NCBI GenBank assembly: GCA_013399855.1
Contig: VXAY01005210.1
Coordinates: 122,954-186,953, forward strand
Direction of reading: 5' to 3'
Source of the DNA: Oxyruncus cristatus
Lineage: Eukaryota; Chordata; Aves; Passeriformes; Cotingidae
Length of the DNA stretch: 64,000 nucleotides
A program made the translations under genes and the position numbers. Under the pieces are notes generated by a model, which searched no databases, was not told the origin of the DNA, and saw nothing but the letters and a program-made list of their open reading frames with translations. Shown here piece after piece: positions 26,001 to 40,855 of this stretch. The first letter of the stretch is position 1, and each line of letters opens with the position of its first letter.

Positions 26001-29000
26001 AGCTGTTACATGAACAGCTGTAAATTCTCCATGGAGAGTCCATTCTGAGAGACTGCAGAGGTGAAAGAAAGATTTGTGAGTTAGCAATATTTAATCATTT
26101 AATCCAGCTCCTAAAACTGTTTAAAGAGACTGCTGAACAACATCATGACCAAGAAAGTCAGGCCACAACATCACATATGCCAAGGTTCATATTTACCTAG
26201 GGCTTTTGTAAGTAACTATTAATTTGCTTAATATTAAAACAAGGAGGGAATTTTAACCTAACCCAAAACAAGAGAACTTTTCCTGTAAGCATGTGACTGT
26301 GGCTTTTTCTCTGCTGCCATTTCAGCAATATTGCCTTTGCAGGGAGGAAGAAGTAGAAGGAGTCTTAATGGATTAAGCCTATATCAACACATTAAGAAGT
26401 TTCCAACTCCTGTTGTCCATTCAAGTACTTCACCACTATCAGTTACAGACTCAACTGCTGTCCAGACATACCTGTGTCTGAGTTTTGGAGCATGTACCTT
26501 GGATATAGACTGCAGCCTGATTGGGTCAAAAGGTACTTGGTGCCCTATTATTTCATCTGTATCTCCAGTGGGGTTTTTAATGCCATCAACACACTACTTT
26601 AGATCACAAACACAAGCCTAACTGGACGTCACGGAAGACAGAGGGAAGAAAATGTTACAATCTCTTGAAAATAACTCTCAAAAGCTTTTAAATTCCAAGT
26701 GCCTTTCTTCCTTCTTAAGAGAAGCAGTCCCCTGGCACCTTCCTCATCACAACAGGGCAGTTTAAAAATGTGCCAGGAGCACAGCAGATGGTAACACAAG
26801 CTGTTTTATTACTGCCATGCACTGGCAGTGACACCAGTTGTTCTGTTGCATACTCAGCCTTACTGACCAGAGCCCCTGGTGGGGAAACAAGAACATTCTG
26901 GAGGGTGGTGAAATATTGTACACTGACCTTCCAAAAAGCTCCACAACTGAGCGACATGGAAGTACAAGTATTGTGAAAAGTATGAAAAATCTCTAATAGC
27001 AATTGCAGCCCTACACTGGTGAAGATGGCCAGCGTAACAGCAACACCCTGCTCAAGTCCTCACAGGGAGGAACATGGGGTTTTTTTTTCCCTAGATGGAA
27101 AGAAGTATATTTTGAACAAGATAGAAGATCAACATTAAACTCTCAGAGTTAGTTATAAAGCTTTATCTTCGTTAAATTCTGCTCAAGGAAGAACCCCAGA
27201 AACTCCACTGTATTGCATGAGGCTCAAAACTTCCCATTCCAATGCCAAAATGTCAGCTGTCTGCACAGTGATTTTAAATTCTATTTTAAGCAGGAGCAAG
27301 CAGCTTCAATGGTACATAATACCATGATACTGTGAATTTTGCTCTGGTACATCTTCCATGGCTTTCTGAATCAATATGGTCCACCAATACTATTTTGACA
27401 AGAAAGAAACTTGCATCTGAACTTGTACTTTCTGTACCACTTTAGGCAAGTACTCAGTAAGTCTTTTTTTCAGTTGCTGTTACACAGAGAAAGAGAGTAC
27501 ACCATTACGAGTTTCCCCAGGTTCCAAACTAAGGAGATTTCACTGCTAAAATACTTTTCAAGCAAATTATATCCTTCTTTCAACTGACTTGAAAAGAGCT
27601 TCCAAGATAGCTTATTGCAGAGATAAAAGTTGTTGCAGTAAAACTGATTAAAATGTATTACATTATTTATAGTTCAAAGTTATCTTCGCTTCAGGCAAGG
27701 TATTTATACCTTTCATCAGGATTAACTATTTTACCAAGTATTTTTTAAACGCAAGTCACTCCATTTTAATTCAATCCATTACACCTGTTAAGTCTATTTT
27801 GGAGAGATTTCTGAGGATTTATTTCACAATAGATGAGCTTAATGTATATTTCAGTGGGAGACAGGATGGGTGGTTGGAGAGATACGATGAGATGATCCAC
27901 GTATCAGTCTCTTAACAGAAGAATTTAACATTAAAAGAGGGAGACACAAAATGTACTCACTGGCTGGTATTTAAGACTTTTTTTGGTCTGTCTTCTCTTT
28001 CAGTGTACCTGAAAAAAAAATGCTGAAGCAAATTATATTTCCTTTGTGAGCACATGTTATTAATGGCTATTAACACACACAGACTGGTGTATTTGTCAAC
28101 AGACAACTTCACAGAGGTGCAGCTATATCAAGAAAGCTATTTCTGTATTGGTTTGCTACATTTAAACAAGAAGGTCCCAATATAGCACATGGGCCATCAG
28201 GCATTTCTCTCTTGGCTTCCTCTTTGCTGGCAAGGTGAGCTATATCAAACCTAGAAACTACATTTTGGTTACATACTGACAAAGACTCTTAAAAAAATCT
28301 TCAGTTTTTCAGATCATTGCTAGAAAGTGTGAAATTGCTGCTCCTATAGCCAATATACCATTCATTTTATTTTTTTCTCATATCAAGAAGTACAGCGACA
28401 TTACATTTCCCTGTGCTGCAGCATTTGCTGTTGATCCCACTTTAAATGATTTAAGTATTCGTTCAGCAAGTTCCTGCACGCTAAGGAATTTCCACACCCT
28501 CCCAAGCAAAAAAAAAAAAAACAAACCATCTTCCTCTTTCTTGAGCACAAATGGAAGCGTCTGATACTAAAAAATAGCCAGATACATTTCTAAAAATGCC
28601 AACAGAAGGAATGCTTTTCCCTGCAGCTCTTCTGAAGTAAATTGATTTGGTTTGGTAAGCACTACCCACTGCCTTGGTGTCATCTGGAATAAGGAGATAC
28701 ATCCTTGGCTTTGTAAGATCCATGCTAACAAATTACTGTGCATCATACCTGCCTCCACATTTCTCTGAACAGCTTAATGAGAGAGTTGTTGACTTCCATC
28801 TTATTAGGTGTAAACCAGAAGCTGCTCTTGAAAGCTTCTGGCATTTGTTCAATGTTTATTTTGCACATTGCACACTTAATTTTTCAGCTGAGGAATAGGA
28901 AGTGCTATGTTTTGCACAACATTCTCAGGCAGGGTAAAAGGATAGCAGGGTTTACATGGTGTTTTTGCTTATTCTGTTGTTTTGGGGGAGAGGTTTTCCA

Positions 29001-32000
29001 CTGTTTCCAATTTTCTTGCCATACAATTTTGCCTTATGCAGCAACATTTGATTACATTTGCATGACACATCAAACACACCAAAAGCTCTTTGTCATGTTT
29101 TATCAATGTTTCCCAGATCGTGTCCTGCTTCCATACTGACAAGCTTGACAAAGGAATTCTTGTTGGACAGTGAATTAACTAGACTCACAGAATTTCTTCA
29201 AATTTCTGCAGATTGGTTGTATTCTGCTTCTTCCTTGAGGGACAACATGCACAGAGACATCAAAAATATATTTTTCTCTCAAGAAGTAACTTGAGCTATT
29301 TAGCAAGTAATAAGAAAAAACAGTATCTATTGACTATTTTTGAATCCTGCACCTTGGGAAAAAATCCACCATGCCTTGGTTCTTGGGTGATCAGTTTAGA
29401 TAGGATTCAAATACAGGCATGAGGTTAAAGTTAAAAAAAAAAAAAATGGCACTTACTGATCACAGAGAGCTCAATAATCCCGGCTTTGCTAAAAACATTA
29501 CTAGGAAAGGCTGGTTTTGAGGGAATACAAGTTGAATTTGTGTCCATCTTTCAGGAACTGTATATTGGCAGCTCGCAGCAAGTGCCATTTTGTTACTCAC
29601 CCTATTATCCAGCTTTCAGACAGACTCCCGTACTGGATTCCCTGTGTCGTCCTACCAGTTGTGCTGCTCTGTGTGAGGTGTAACACACCCCCCACACTGA
29701 AGCGATCATGCTATCGGTAGCATGAAATTCCTATTGTTTTCTAGGAAGCTGTTTTAATTCCACATAATGTGGATACCTTGTTTTCCAAGAATAATTACAG
29801 GTTCCTGTGAAAAGCAAAGTTCTCCAAAACTCTGTTATAAACTCTTGAATTAGAAACCAAATATTCCAAAATCCCCTTAACACATGACACCAATAGTGAT
29901 TTTTTGAAGGGTATTTTTCTGACCTTTATCTTATTTAACTTATTTCCACACAAAACTCACTGGCAATAGTTACTTCTTGGTACCTCACAATCTCTTCAAG
30001 TTGTGGATGGTACCTTTAAAGGCATGGTTTGCTTACAGATTTGAAGACAGAAAAAGCAAACCCAGCTGATTTTGTATTGCCCTCAGCTTGATAAAGTACA
30101 GATTGGCACTGTTTCCTAAAGGACTTTCGAGCTGTATATCCTCCTTTCAAGATCCCCTTCCTGAGCTCAAGTTTTTAGCAAGGAACTTCTTAAAGCAGTT
30201 CCACAGATTCTTTTTGATTGGTTGAGGACAAGGGATTTTTTTCTTTATGTAACAGAGAACTACAGGTCTTAAATCATGTCAAATTCTCCAATCCCAAATG
30301 TCAAAATATTCTAAAAGCAGTGACAGAATGACACTTCCTATATTTTTCTGAATACTGTCACTTATTTAATAATCACTTGAAAGGAATGGACACTAATCAG
30401 AATGTTCCTCCCTAGGCCACGAGGCACTATTTACCTGACATTATAATGGTTTAGCATTTATTGCTATTATTATAGAGAACCCATTAAAAATATTGCATAA
30501 TACGTGTAACTATTTGTACAAAGGAGCATTAAATAAAGGGCTCTCATCCCATTCATAGTTTTCTGTATTGTATCCACTGTTTCTCTCTGAATTCACCTCA
30601 TTCACCTCTTTCTCTGCAGACCTGCAATACATACTTTAGACAGAAATGTTTTGTTTTGCTCCAAATAACTGAGTTACTGAGGGGAAAATTATCCTTTTAA
30701 TGAACATCAAGATGTTAAAGCACTCTTGCCCACTGCTAAAACAGACATTTGAGACTACAATATGGTTTGATACACCATCCTTTGAACAGGCATGGGCCTG
30801 CTGTGAATTCCTACAGCAAATACATTGAAGAATAGGGGGAAATCCAGTTCTTACCTAAATAGCCTCTAACCATTTTCAAATAATACACATGCAAAAATAT
30901 GTTAAAACTTACATTAAGGTGAACAGATTTTAATTGGTTGCATTTGACAGTCCATTCCAATGAGAAAGTGATCTTTACCTCTAAGCAATGTTGTCAGTGT
31001 ATTCTCAGAGCTAAAACTGAAAACAGTCTGAAAAGGCAAGAAGCAAGAGCCATCCTTGGTCAGTAACCTTTTCACTGATGGCAGAAATAAGAGAAAAGTG
31101 ACATCACACTTCTTGCATTAATAAGAATGGTAATAAAATATAGTTGGGATCAGCATTTGAGAAGCTGAGGCTCATGGAGCAATATGCGTGGTGCAAGTTA
31201 TGCCTGACCAATTACATCTTAACTAAAGTTCGTAAAATAATGAGAACCGAATCTGACATTTAAAGAAAAGAACAAGAACATTTGTCTACTTAATTATGTT
31301 AAGCCTGAAAGCACTTCAGTCCTATAGTTTTCCCTTTCATTATGTTATTATATAAGCAGCATTAGGACAAGACAATACTAGGTCTTATACTTCAGTAACT
31401 CCACTTTCTAAAAAGACCTTCACACTATATCAGAAGCCAAATAATGCACTCCCTCAGTTTACAACTCCACTGCTTTGAGTAAAGTATTCAGGTGGGGGTT
31501 TTTGGTTGGTTTTAGGTTGTATTTTTAATTTTCCCCTGGCCCCTATGCGTCAGGATAATTAGAGACTGATAGTACCTGTTGTTACTAGAGATTTCATAAT
31601 ACTTCACTAGAATACCTCATCAGGTCTGCTTCCCTAATTACACCAGTCACACCAAAGACATTGCCATCACAAGGCTGAGACTTCCATTATTTGAATTTTT
31701 TTTTACCTTGGGAAAAGAATCCCACTGGAATTGCTTCAGCAAGATTCCCTATCCTTTACAGTGAAGGAGAAATTTCACTCAGGTGGGTTGACTTGTACAC
31801 AAAACACCCTAACACAAAAAACTTCCACACAGCATGAGACAGGGTCTTGTTTATAAATATTTCAGGAAGCAAATCCTCTGCTTGTGAGAGATCAAGAACA
31901 GGTATGAAATGCAACTAATGGTAATATCAATACATGCTGATATTCAAGGGAGATGGAAGGCAGCATGGTGAGGATAAAATGAAGGATTTTAATGGAAAAA

Positions 32001-33480
32001 ATATTAAACAAGCTTTGGATAAAATAGGAAGACTGTTCCTAGTGTGTTCACGAAGCCACAATATTGGTTGTGCCTGGGTTTGTGGTGGGATTTTTTAGTT
32101 GGTAGGTTTTTATACAGTACAACACTTTCCATGTTCCTACAAAGTGAAATAAATAACAATTTTGTTTTTAAATATCACTTCTATGAGCTTTTTTTTACTA
32201 AAGATTACTTATTTTCATTTTAAATTTGAGGCCGCAGTAAACTGCAGGTTAGTCAAAGAATATTCTCTGTCACAATAAGTATAATCACATTCAAAAGAGG
32301 AGAAAAAACTGGCATTACTATTTCTCTACAATTTGGTACTTGCTGTTAGAAATACACTTATAAGAGAAGTCAAAGTAGCAGAACCAGAGTTAAATTTTTT
32401 ATGTTCCCCATAAAAAAGTACATACCTTCCGCAAATAAGAAACGTTTTCCAAATTAGAGTATTACGAAGAGCAAACTGGGAGGAAAATAGACTTTCATCC
32501 TACCACAGGTAGGGAAAAAAAAAACAAACCAGTTTTGCAGGCATAAATATTCTTTCTCAAAGCAAAATTGCTCTGAACAAATTCCTTAATTCAAATCACC
32601 ATCTGAGTTAACAAAATCTCTTGTAGGCTGAAATATATAAAAGAACTTTCAGGAAAGGGTTTTGCATAGTCATTTCCCTGCAGGAGAAACTGGTTGCTTT
32701 GATTCCACCATATGGTTGAATCATATTCCACCTCATGAAGCTGTTGCACAGCCAGTAGGAAAAATGGTACAAACACTAAAAAAAAAGTAGTATTTTCTGT
32801 GCCATTATCGTGATGACAGTTTTCTGAGTGCTGTTTACTGTAAGCACATGGAATAACTCAGATGTTTAACAGCTCAGTGATGTTACATAAAGCTGCACAC
32901 TTGATTAGAATGCCCTGCCAACAAGGCTTCAAGTGCTTGACAATTATTTGTTGTAGCTAAAAACTGCAGGTCATTTGGCCTCATGGAACCTAACAAATAC
33001 AAATTAATATATTTTTAAATGCTGTTGTATTTTGAGAACAAAGTACCAATGTGACAGCAAGAAGTAAAACTACGTATTGGTAAAAAAAGGTTACCTGGAA
33101 AACTATACTTTTTCATTTAAAAACACCCAACAAAACCAAAACTTTCACTGTAAAACAAAAGTGAGATACATCCACTATTTTTCAGTAAGCAAAACCAGGT
33201 TGACCACAAAAATAGAACTCTGGGATTTAATGGAGAAGAAGACTTTGCTAAAGCAAGTAATTGCAAACTATCTGAGGAACTGAAGCTTATCTGTTAATTA
33301 TTCATGTTTCTGTTTTCATTTCCAGCTACTCTGGAGCTGCTGATGCTGGCACTCTCTACTAGGTTTAAGCATCCTTTCAGCTCCACTCTGCCAAATTAAA
33401 CTGTCACTTTCTATTAAAAAAAATCTATAGCGGGAGGTTTTTAATCTTCTGATTTATACTTTGTAATAGGAAGTCAGAGT
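23042..33480. other. AT-rich non-coding stretch, no gene recognised
   Basis: Ten kilobases of unique-looking AT-rich DNA. Notable items are A14 runs at 28508-28521 and 29433-29446, and a pyrimidine tract with CAG ending at 28003. No open frame exceeds 133 codons and none is recognised. Confidence 0.6.
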
Positions 33481-33895
33481 TTAAATTAGGGCGGTATCAG
33501 CTTATGAAATAAAGCCCGTGACAACCGCCAGTGAAGAAAAACCCCCTGCTCGCGCTAAAGTGCACAGCAGAGAAGTTTGAGTTTCTGTTTTTTAAAGGTT
33601 TTATTCTACACGCTCTCAAGTCAGTCTCACTCTTATTTAAAAAAGCAGTGCCCATAGATCCTGACAGAGCACACCTGAATAAAGGTGTCCCTCGCCATGC
33701 AGTGTCTGAACCCTACCTGACTTTATTGACCTACTCCACCTGTAGCCTGTTCACCTTTCAAGTGTATAAAGCAGGCACTGCACAACTCAAATTAACACTC
33801 CCTTATGTGAGCTGCTCCGCCTCAAATTTTCATAAGGAACCAGGGCCTCCACACTTCACTGTGCTGAAAATTAAACTGAACCAACTTTAGTTATT
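33481..33895. promoter_or_regulatory. Candidate regulatory patch with clustered CpGs
   Basis: The stretch starts with GGGCGGT, a GC-box-like hexamer core. CpGs cluster at 33520-33560 (cccgtg, accgcc, ctcgcg) and recur at 33612, 33690 and 33818. A 119-codon plus-strand frame (33531-33890) spans it but has no recognisable family features. The combination suggests a conserved element or a weak CpG island remnant; the functional reading is inference. Confidence 0.22.
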
Positions 33896-36800
33896 AAACA
33901 GCTTTATAAAATGTCATTCTCCTTGTAGAATTTTTGTAGAATTCTTACAAAGAAAATAGAATAATAGTTCCATTTATTTCCCTTGAACACTGTCTTTATG
34001 TTTTTTCCACCTAAACATTTTGTCTTCATCTTCTCAACTGGTATCGCTCCTTTATTTTCTATCACTTTTTTTCCCCACCAATCTACCTCTACCCTTTTGA
34101 TTTATTTTTTTTCCTGGTAGCTATTTCTCTTGTTTTCTGTGCAGGCACAACTACTGTTTACTCTCTATTCTCCATTTACTCCTATGATGCTGCAAAAGCA
34201 GTTCCCTCCTCAGAAGAGGGAAAGCCTTGTAGAGAGGACCTGATTACTACAGAAGAAACACGTGCACTGGAATAGCTGAACCTGTTTGCTCAGTCCCAGC
34301 AGGGAGAAAGCAATCATTGCTAATCATCTGATTTTAATTACTTGAACAGCAAAAGAATCTGGGGCTAACGTTGAGAATTTGTCAAGAAAAAAAGATTAAA
34401 AAAAAAATCACAGAGCCAAGAAAATCTCAAGTCGAAGAAAACAAATACCTCATTTGCTGTGGAAGGAAACTTCCCAGACACTTTGCCTCACATATTTACC
34501 CAAAATATTCCCATGATCTAAAATTCCTCATGTAAGTAAATTCTCAAGCTCCTATTTCAGTTCTTAAGAGTTATTAGCTTCCCATTTCCAAGAAACCTTC
34601 AGCCAAACAGCTTATCCAACTGGTTTCCATTTTCACACTTAAAGACAGCTCTAAATATGTGCTTTCTGCTTCTACTTGGGGCAGTAGTTCCCTCAGTGCC
34701 TATTAGAAATCCAACTCAAGATTATAAGCAAGACCTTTTAGTATCACCATAATTTCAACATTTATTTCTTGAATCAGTAGATTAGTGCTTAAAAACGGAA
34801 AATTATCTTCCAGGATTTGAGTTTTCTTTCATCAAGTTCTACATTTCATCTTGTGTACTACGTAAGTTTAGATTCCTTCGTTCCCAAGTCATGAGCACTG
34901 GAAATAATTTTTTCTCTATTTACACCAAGATTATTGTTCTGAGGTACAGCTGAAGAAAATTCAGTTACAAGATGTGCTCCAGACAGGGAGAAAGTGACCT
35001 CAGCCTGGGAGAAACAGAATTTATTAGGGTTACTATAACACAATTGCTCATAAAATGATTATTTACTGCAATCGCTAGCACTCTCTCCATCATGTCATGT
35101 CTCATGAACTTTGAGATCATTTTTACAGAAGTTTAAATTGCCTATAAGCATAATCTTGTTATGACATCTTTATCTTGTCACAGGAAATTTTACTCCCATC
35201 CTTCTTTTGTCCTAGGGATCTATAGTTCACTCCCTACTATTAATAGATGTCAGCCACTCTGTCTGGCTCAGCATGTTGTGCCAGGCTGGATTTCACTGGA
35301 GCCAACACTTACAGCTGTGGCCCAGCCAGAATTCACTCTCTTTGCACAGACTAAGAAAAGAGATTGAGAATACACAAGCTGAATGCAATACAATTAGTGC
35401 ACAATGCCGCAAGGTCACGAGAGGATAAATAAACTGGATAAAAAAGACTCAACCCTAGAAAGATTTTTAGAAAGGACTATTGAAACAGTCTCTTCTTGCA
35501 GCATAGTGTCCTTAGTATTGCCAACGACATAATGTGACTGCTGCTTCCTATGCCTGGTTTATACTTTACCTATTTTTTGTATCCACACTTTGCTTTGTAG
35601 TGAGAGCCTGGTCCTGCTAAGTGAGACACTGCTACTTTCCCCGGAAGAAAGCCAAGCTGCATTTCAAAGCTCTGTAACTCAAACTTCACGGGGATTTACC
35701 TCAAAATTCCAGTGCAAGAAGTTACACGGATGAACTATACAGTGCGTGAAGTACCCCTTTTGTTTCTGCTGTTTCATTTGAGGCCCTCTTATTGCCACAT
35801 CACTGCTGTCATGATTTCTTAAGCCTTTTTGCCCTCTTTGCCCTCCACCCAGTGCTTGCATTTCCAAACTGAAGAGATTCCAAACTGCTGTTCCTCACAT
35901 GGAAGCCACTCCATACATATTATTTAATCTCCACAAGATCTTATACCTGCTTTTACCCATCATTCATGACCTTCTCCCCCTCCTACCACATAAAAAACAG
36001 GCAGAGCCTACTTTCTGGGGTGACCACAGCTGCCAGTTAGTGGTTTAGAAAGCAAAAATTCTAGAACTGTAATAAGAGTGCAAAACTGGTTCTCATCACC
36101 AGTGCCACAAATGGTATCTGACAAAAGGTATCACAGACCCTTTTCTACCTCCTCCTCCTCCTCATTTAAGCCTCATCCACTTCATTCCCTTTCCCTACAT
36201 GAAATCTGAAATCTCCAATTATGTAATAGAAATTAAAATGACAGGGAACATCAGGAATTAAATACTGTGATAACTGTTTCCCGCTACATTTTCCGCATTG
36301 AAGCAGCACAAATGGGGCAGAAAGTCACCATATGAATTACACATTATTAACTTTAGTTATTCAAAACTAAGAGGAATATTTTCATTGCAGGATTTTAAAG
36401 AATGTGTTTCTCCCATACAGGCATTTTTCAAGAAGGAGGCAATTCAAGATACAGCTTTTTACTCAGCATGCCCAGTTGGGTAACTTAAACAATTCTTTGC
36501 TTACATGTGAACAGATAAGATTTTAGGCACTCGAGCTTTGCGTCAAGGGTCTACAAGCTGAACAACTACATTCACTGAGATTATTATATGAAAAAATTCT
36601 GAACAAACAGTAGTGAACGGTTGCAAACAATCACTTCTGTAACTCGGGCAACTCTGAAGCCTAAACCCCACTAACAAATGTGACAGATTCTCTAACCAAA
36701 CACACAAAACCTGTGGATTTCTATTTCCATTTCAAGCAACCAGCTTAAACTATCCCATCCCTGCAAGAGAAAGCAAGGACGGGCTTCTCTGCAGTCCAAA

Positions 36801-39800
36801 GCTTTTCTGAAAATAGATAATAAATCATAAATTAAATTCCCTCCCCTACTAATAACCACTGCCTGGAGGAGATAAGCAAAATTTGGGGTTTAAGCACTCA
36901 GTCTGTTTTAAATTCCCAAGATGCTCTGAAATACGATAAAATTTAAAGCATGGAATAAAAAAAACCACTAAGAAACTGTAACGCACCGAGTTCTCAATGA
37001 GGATGGGCAGGAGCCAACGTGAAGCCCGTGTTCTGCTGCAGCATTTTTGCCCCACTCTCACAACCACATTGATGGGGATCCATTCTGTGAAAGTACATAA
37101 GAGACCTCCAGGACACCTTTCAATGGATTTTCAAGTGGTCTGAAATAATCAAAATTGACTTTTTCCTTCTTAATTGGAAAACTGGAAACTGCTAGAAGAG
37201 TAGTTCTGGATTAGATATTCCTATCCTGATGCAGTTCGTCCTACATTTGATTAATTGTCACCATGAAAATCATTTTCTTCATGCTCTGCTAACTGTATTC
37301 TAAAGGAGCTTTTCTCTGATAATAACTTCAAATTCCAATTGCTGTGACAGACTCTTCTCCTTTGAATTGTTTGGACCTTTGATGAAGACATATCACATTT
37401 ATCTTCACTGAAATCTAAGGTGATAGCCTCTAAAGCTCTCCATCATACTTCTGCCCCCATAAGGTATGTGTAACATCCTACATTTACTAAGAAAAGGTAC
37501 TATAAATATCTAAATAAATAAACTGAAAAGCATAAACCCCATCTTTTAAAAATACATTAGGACTGGGATATACACGTTAGAATATCCCTTAGGGAAAAAA
37601 TAATTTATTCTAATGTTGCTGTGTGAGAATTAATTCACAGCTATGTACATCCACCCTTTGTTAAAGGTTTTTAACCCTTTATTAGTCCACACAGCATTGC
37701 TTAATAACCTGTGATATTTTCTGACGATTGAGGCTATATGTGAACTGCAGGAAAAGTGTGCTTCAGCAAGCCTGCAGTTCTGCCACCTTTATAAATGTCT
37801 GGGTTTCACTTTGAATTAAAAAAAACCCACAACTTAGCAACACAGCTAACAGGTACTTCTGTGAGAGCCAGACTGAAAAGTTCTTCCTGCTTCCCTCACC
37901 AAGCAATTCCAATAACAGCTTCATGAATTAACATAGAAATAAGGACTTCAAGTATCAGGAAAGAAACCAAAACTACAACATCAAGTTACTGGATAAAGGA
38001 AAAGTTTTTCTAATTATCTACCTTGTACAACTTCTCAAATTCAGAGATTTAATACACGTCCCCTTCAAAGGAATTTAATACAACTCTGCATCTGGAAGAA
38101 GACCAGGTCATTTCAATTTATTTTTTCCAAAGCACATTATAATGCACTGCTGATCAATATAAATTTCCTCAAAAATCTCAAAACATTTTTGATTTGGCCA
38201 CTATACTGAAGCCTCATGTAATCACTACGATCCAACTCAGTTGCACTAGCATAGGTTCATCAGATCTTAATCTTCTACCTGTGGAAGAACTGCCTTCCCT
38301 TTCTCAATAATCACTTAACCCCATTAAATAAAAGCCATCTGCTTAGATTCTCACAGATTTAGTACAGGATTGTTGAGGACAATTTTTTTTTTTTCCTCAT
38401 CTGAAGTTCTGAACGTTGCAGAAGTTATTCCAGAAGTTCAGAGGAGGTAAAGCTACAAAGCAGCTGAGGTGTTTGGGTCAAGCATGAGAACAAGAAGCAA
38501 GAGCAAAACAAAATTTTCAAAGATGCAGTATTCTTTTTCCTAACACAGCCAAGAAGTTTGACTTCTTGACTTCTAATAAAAATATAGTATGCTGATAGTG
38601 GGAAGGAATTATTTCATTTCCTTGAAACAAACAATACCATTTCTATCTTTCTGATCAGTACGTACAATCTTGTTTCCCTGTGAATTTCTAGGGGGTTTTT
38701 TCTCTTGTTATTCAAGGTTTCTGACATGGCATTAGTGGCCTTTATTTTTTTTACTGTAATTGTTTGCATTTTGTTTTCCCCAATATAAGTTATGAAGTTT
38801 TCTCTTTGGTGGATCATGTCAAAAAAGGTCAATGTACAAATAAATTGTATGACACGATAGTTCTTATGTTGATCAGAACCAACAGAGCTAGATTTAACTC
38901 AGTTGCCCAGTTAAAAATTGGCGAATGTTTACCACTTATTTAAATGTTACCATTTATTTAACTATCTCTTAGCCTTGTACAAAGCAATTACTTCCAAATC
39001 TACAGTTGTGATGAAAGCCATAACAAGTTAAATTATGCAGATTAGGGATCTCACCAACAGTCTTTTTAAAATAGTAAAGCTCCTACCTGGCTGTTGGGAA
39101 ACCAATGATTTTTTTATGTTTCATTTTACCGAAATTTAATGTATTTTTTATTATAGCACAAAGTCAGACATGCCATTAACGCAGACTAAGAGAGAAAAAC
39201 ACTTCAAGTTCCAAGCCTCCAATACCATCACTTCTTACCATCAGGTGACAGCATTGTGTAACACAATTCCCTGGTTTAGTTGGGATACAGGAACATATGC
39301 AACATGGAACAATTCTGTAACAAGATGTACTGTAAGCTATAACTATCAGAAAAATATGGGGACTGCTTAAAAGGCACAGCTGGAGTAGTAATGCACAGAG
39401 CCAAATGGAGAGAGACAAAGCAAGCGCGAATACCTGATTAAACAAACATTCGTCTTCATCTGAAAGATTTTATACTGGCCAAATGAGCTAAGGTTGCTCA
39501 GTTTCATCAAAATGCTGTTTGCTTTAAAATAATGAGTTTATTGCATCTTAAAATAAGATGCAGCTTACAAGCAAAACCCGTCATGTGTCCTTTCATGATT
39601 CTGAGTACTTATCTATCCATGTACCTGTGTACATGCCCTCTAATCAGACAGAAAAAGTCATGGCTCAATGCACAAAATTAATTTTTCTCCCTAAGGACTC
39701 AGCTGCCCCGGCTAGTTGTGCTAAAAGCAGAGCAAAACTCAGGCTAGTATCACAATACCTGTCATTTTTATGAAGGCACAGAGCCACTCGGACAACGTGG

Positions 39801-39829
39801 GTATCCCTGCCTGTTGCATCATCCAAATA
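33896..39829. other. AT-rich non-coding stretch, no gene recognised
   Basis: Pyrimidine-rich sequence occupies 33990-34150, a (CCT)5 microsatellite lies at 36148-36162 and a T-run near 38383-38394. Nothing else is recognised. Confidence 0.6.
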
Positions 39830-39855
39830 ATACCTGGCAAAACCACGCCAGGTAT
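39830..39855. repeat. Perfect 9-bp inverted repeat with 8-base loop
   Basis: ATACCTGGC (39830-39838) and GCCAGGTAT (39847-39855) are exact reverse complements. The stem is fairly GC-rich for this region. It is too short for a microRNA precursor, but it could be a binding site for a dimeric factor or part of a transcribed structure. Confidence 0.8.
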
Positions 39856-40790
39856 GGCATGCAGGGGTGTCCAGGCCACCCAGTTTTCTAGGAGAAGCAC
39901 CAAAACTACACTGGCACAGTATTCTGCCTGCTTTCCATGCCCTGTTTGGCTCCGGAATAGCTTGGTGGTCTCCGTGGTACCGCTTTATGATGGCATTTGT
40001 ATTCTCTTCATCTCCCTTTCCAGGTTTTCAACCAGCTAATTCATTCCCATGCTCACAAAGACATCCCATTCACTGGCAACTCACAGACCTACAACCGCTC
40101 TGACACATTTCCTTATATTCAATTCAGGATATCAGCATCTTTTCCTGACATCTCCCCAGGGATATGTCTGTCAACTGAGATGTCAAAGAGGGCTAGATGT
40201 CCACAGAATTGCAATGGGAATTCAGGATCTCACTGCTGAGAATTCAAGACAAGCAACTCAAAACAGTGCTGACTCATCTTTTTCCTGAAAATTAGCATCC
40301 ACTACCCCACAATAAGTGCACAACTGAAGGATACACTGGACTTGGGAAAACTATCCTTCTAATCATACTTGTAAGCTCTAAACTATCTCAGAGTTGGCTC
40401 TGAAACAGCACCCATTAGAATATGTGCTCTGATATACACCAAATTAAACACTTTTTTTCCCCGTTGAAGGCAAAGGCTGAATTGCAATTTCAAAGGAAGA
40501 AAAATTATAGCAGAAAAACTGATTTTTACTCTCTGATGTTTGCCTATATTATTTTAAATTTGAAATCCTGCATCTTCACATAGGAGTCATAATCTTTCAT
40601 TTCATGCCCCTATTTTGGCTCTAAGTCCCATTGATTATTTACTGCTACTACAATATAATACACTGCACAAAATCGCTGTCTGGCTTACTGAAAAACAGAT
40701 AAGCTTATCGAGTGCGAATCTTAATTTATAGGAACGTATCAAAGAGCTCTTGATATAACTGATCTAGCTGCATTTCCATATCCACAGTCC

Positions 40791-40855
40791 ATAATCACAG
40801 AATGATTTGGTTTGGAAGGAATTTTTAAGACTAGCCCCCCTGCCATAGTCCTAGT
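40791..40855 (-). mobile_element. CR1 LINE 3'-end stub
   Basis: 'cataatcacagaatgatttg', then 'gtttggaaggaatttt' and 'ctagcccccctgccatag', is the reverse complement of the last ~60 bases of a CR1 element (consensus landmarks: tcatagaatcacagaatgg, gtttgggttggaagggacc, cccccctgccatgg). It is severely 5'-truncated. The strand follows from the terminal octamer-like end at the low-coordinate side. Confidence 0.85.
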
